Source: Methanoregula sp.
GTDB taxonomy: Archaea; Halobacteriota; Methanomicrobia; Methanomicrobiales; Methanospirillaceae
NCBI GenBank assembly: GCA_003136075.1
Contig: PNBP01000122.1
Location: 36,707 to 43,066, forward strand
Reading direction: 5' to 3'
DNA length: 6,360 nucleotides
Shown: piece after piece, positions 5,205 through 6,360 of the stretch
Numbering within the stretch: position 1 is the stretch's first letter
How the letters are laid out: each line of letters starts with the position of its first letter
Program-made: the position numbers and the translations under genes
The notes under the pieces: generated by a model
Database searches by the model: none
What the model was told of the DNA's origin: nothing
What the model saw: the letters and a program-made list of their open reading frames with translations, nothing else

Positions 5205-5416
5205 GTGCCAGGCTGTGCAATAACTTTTTGATTGTCCAGCGGAAGCACCAGATCCTTGCTTCACGAATTTTTCTGTATCATGCCATGCCTGAAGTGATGG
5301 GTGATACTATGCATGAGTACCTGCCTTTGAAGGGGCGGATGCTGCCAGGCTCAACAATACGTTTGATCCCGGGAGCGGAGCCTCTTCACCTGATCGCCGG
5401 TGAATTCCGGATCCTT

Positions 5417-5829
5417 TCAGATAAAACTGAAAAGGTCGCGGGTAGTGAATACCTGCATGAGATCCTGTCTTGAGGAAATGCCGGTCTCCGGTCCATATCC
5501 CGTTAATCCCGAGTGCCAAGCCGACAGCAAGGAATAAAGAATCATTCTCATCGATTGTTTCCATAATCTGCATGGCCCGGGAATACTCTGGCTCAAATTC
5601 TTCAAAGGGAACGAGCGTCACGCGGTCGATAAGAAGCCGGAGAATGCTGTCAAAATCCGGTTCAGGCATTCTTGATTTTTTACTTGAGATATGTACGGTG
5701 CTTGTTAATTTCAGTCCCGATATAATCCGGCGCATAAAATGAGAACTGATCGTGCAGGATAATTCTCCTTGAGGTGGAATCCTTTAAGAGGCCGGCCATA
5801 ATCCGGTTTGTATCGATGACGAGTTTCAC
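5417..5829 (-). pseudogene. vapC: VapC-like PIN-domain toxin gene broken by two frameshifts
   Basis: Starting at a GTG with GGACGTGA just upstream, the frame reads VKLVIDTNRIMAGLLKDSTS and on to NKHRTYLK, then meets TAA at 5682-5680. Removing one T at 5682 restores the frame: KKSRMPEPDFDSILRLL, through METIDENDSLFLAVGLAL, to WTGDRHFLK. A second extra base (A, about 5468) then shifts it again. The natural end QDLMQVFTTRDLFSFI and its stop are in the third frame. The rebuilt protein has about 136 residues and all four acidic positions of the PIN ribonuclease site: D in VIDTN, E in GTEINKH, D in ENDSLF, D in TGDRHF. PIN toxins cleave tRNA or rRNA. Both lesions sit next to short A-runs, so sequencing error must be considered alongside true inactivation. 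It lies 36 bases after the antitoxin gene at 5866. Confidence 0.82.
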
Positions 5830-5865
5830 GTTTCACGTCCAAATAAAAAAACCTGCACTAAAAAA

Positions 5866-6126
5866 TCAGGATGAGTCCGGTTTCGTGCCGGCGATTTTCG
5901 CAAATTTATTTTTGTAATGTTTCTGGACACCTGATTTGATCTTCACATCGAGCGCCATGATGTCATCCTCCGTGAGTTCACTTTCTGAGGTTATCGAATT
6001 CAGCAGGGCAATTTTTTTTGCATAATCCTCAATTGCCCGCCGGGCGATCTCGCTCCACCGGACTTCCTTATGGGTCTTTACGATGTTGTACACATCTTCT
6101 GGCAGGGAAAGAGTCATGTTCGGCAT
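5866..6126 (-). CDS. vapB: VapB-like ribbon-helix-helix antitoxin
   Basis: 86 residues. The N-terminus MPNMTLSLPEDVYNIVKTHKEVRWSEIARRAIEDYAKK is a ribbon-helix-helix DNA-binding domain: an alternating beta strand followed by two helices with WSEIARRAI. The C-terminal part (SELTEDDIMALDVKIKSGVQKHYKNKF) would be the toxin-binding tail. Proteins of this type pair with PIN toxins in archaea and repress their own operon, and a broken PIN gene follows directly. A second Met, at codon 4 (base 6117), fits a leaderless start from the TATA-like ACATATATG and cannot be excluded. The antitoxin itself shows no damage, so it survives without an obviously functional toxin. Confidence 0.88.
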   Translation of the reverse strand: MPNMTLSLPEDVYNIVKTHKEVRWSEIARRAIEDYAKKIALLNSITSESELTEDDIMALDVKIKSGVQKHYKNKFAKIAGTKPDSS

Positions 6127-6162
6127 ATGCGTTCACACACACATATATGTGATATCACATAT
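6123..6162. promoter_or_regulatory. Palindrome cluster, candidate autoregulatory operator and promoter of vapB
   Basis: Three palindromes lie side by side just ahead of or over the vapB start: GCATATGC (6123-6130), ACATATATGT (6141-6150), and the perfect 18-base ATATGTGATATCACATAT (6145-6162). The last two overlap. Ribbon-helix-helix antitoxins bind such short symmetric sites as dimers of dimers. On the minus strand ACATATATG also serves as a TATA-like box, so repressor binding would cover the promoter. Confidence 0.6.
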
Positions 6163-6301
6163 TTATTATCTGGCGCCGGGATATTTCTGTTCGCATACCG
6201 GCCAGGTATTCTTTATCCCGGACTGCAAACCCGGGAAGATATCGTTCTACGGGATAACATATTTCATCCAGATAACCCGCCCATTGTGTTTTCTTTTCCA
6301 T
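6155..6301 (-). CDS. Small unknown protein (48 residues)
   Basis: The ORF starts at an ATG preceded by GGGAGG at 6306-6311 with a five-base gap, the best ribosome site in the window. The product reads MEKKTQWAGYLDEICYPVERY, then LPGFAVRDKEYLAG, and ends ISRRQIINM. It has no signal peptide, membrane segment or recognised domain. An in-frame Met lies 12 codons upstream but has no ribosome site. The TGA stop falls inside the 18-base palindrome assigned to vapB, so the two are tightly packed and may be co-transcribed in part. It could be a genuine small protein or the tail of something decayed; the ribosome site is the main support. Confidence 0.45.
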   Translation of the reverse strand: MEKKTQWAGYLDEICYPVERYLPGFAVRDKEYLAGMRTEISRRQIINM

Positions 6302-6360
6302 AATGCCTCCCATTTTTGAATCTGCTATGAACAGCACCTACATCGCCGGAGGGCATAACG

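Noticed and set aside
5228..5473. Plus-strand ORF of 81 codons between hicB and the vapC remnant
   Set aside because: Part of it overlaps the recognisable PIN coding sequence on the other strand, its TTG start has no ribosome site, and no domain is seen. The non-overlapping part reads fairly well, so it could be a remnant, but the support is too thin.
1..6360. tRNA, rRNA, CRISPR array or complete insertion sequence
   Set aside because: I found no cloverleaf-like sequence, no regularly spaced repeats and no transposase frame with terminal inverted repeats.

Overview
The window looks archaeal and most resembles a methanogen of the Methanomicrobiales (Methanoregula-like). This is an inference from style, not a database match. 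The reasons are a membrane-anchored multi-PAS/GAF sensor protein of the kind these methanogens carry in large numbers, TATA-like boxes 26-29 bases upstream of several start codons (leaderless mRNAs), GGTG/GGAGG-type ribosome sites elsewhere, runs of T as probable terminators, and a dense set of small toxin-antitoxin genes of archaeal type.

Layout. Bases 1-1794 (minus strand) hold the N-terminal 598 codons of a sensor with four membrane segments, three PAS domains and the start of a GAF domain; its C-terminus lies outside the window. A large palindrome sits in its upstream region. Diverging from it at 2014-2157 is a 47-residue zinc-ribbon gene. A nearly identical second copy lies at 4019-4159, so about 2 kb is bracketed by direct repeats. 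Between them are roughly 650 bases of T-rich, apparently gene-poor DNA, a weak candidate ORF (2806-3156), and a MntA-HepT type nucleotidyltransferase/HEPN pair (3824 to 3178, minus strand) whose HEPN protein has an atypical C-terminus.

After the second zinc-ribbon gene comes a second, orphan MntA-type nucleotidyltransferase (4311-4604, plus). Its partner survives only as a short hepT remnant with stop codons. Facing it is an intact-looking HicB-HicA pair (5165 to 4726, minus). Further on is a VapB-like ribbon-helix-helix antitoxin gene (6126 to 5866, minus) followed by a PIN-domain toxin gene broken by two single-base frameshifts (5829 to 5417). A 48-codon unknown ORF with a good ribosome site (6301 to 6155) lies at the right end and runs into the palindromic putative vapB operator.

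Taken together, bases 3178-6126 are a toxin-antitoxin cluster in different stages of decay: one apparently whole module (hicBA), one with a modified toxin (mntA-hepT), one reduced to the antitoxin enzyme plus a toxin stub (second mntA), and one with an intact antitoxin but a frameshifted toxin (vapBC). The duplicated zinc-ribbon micro-genes are the least explained element. They have no obvious function, they share promoter-like sequence and a similar downstream T-tract, and they are placed where recombination between them could delete or amplify the first MntA-HepT module.
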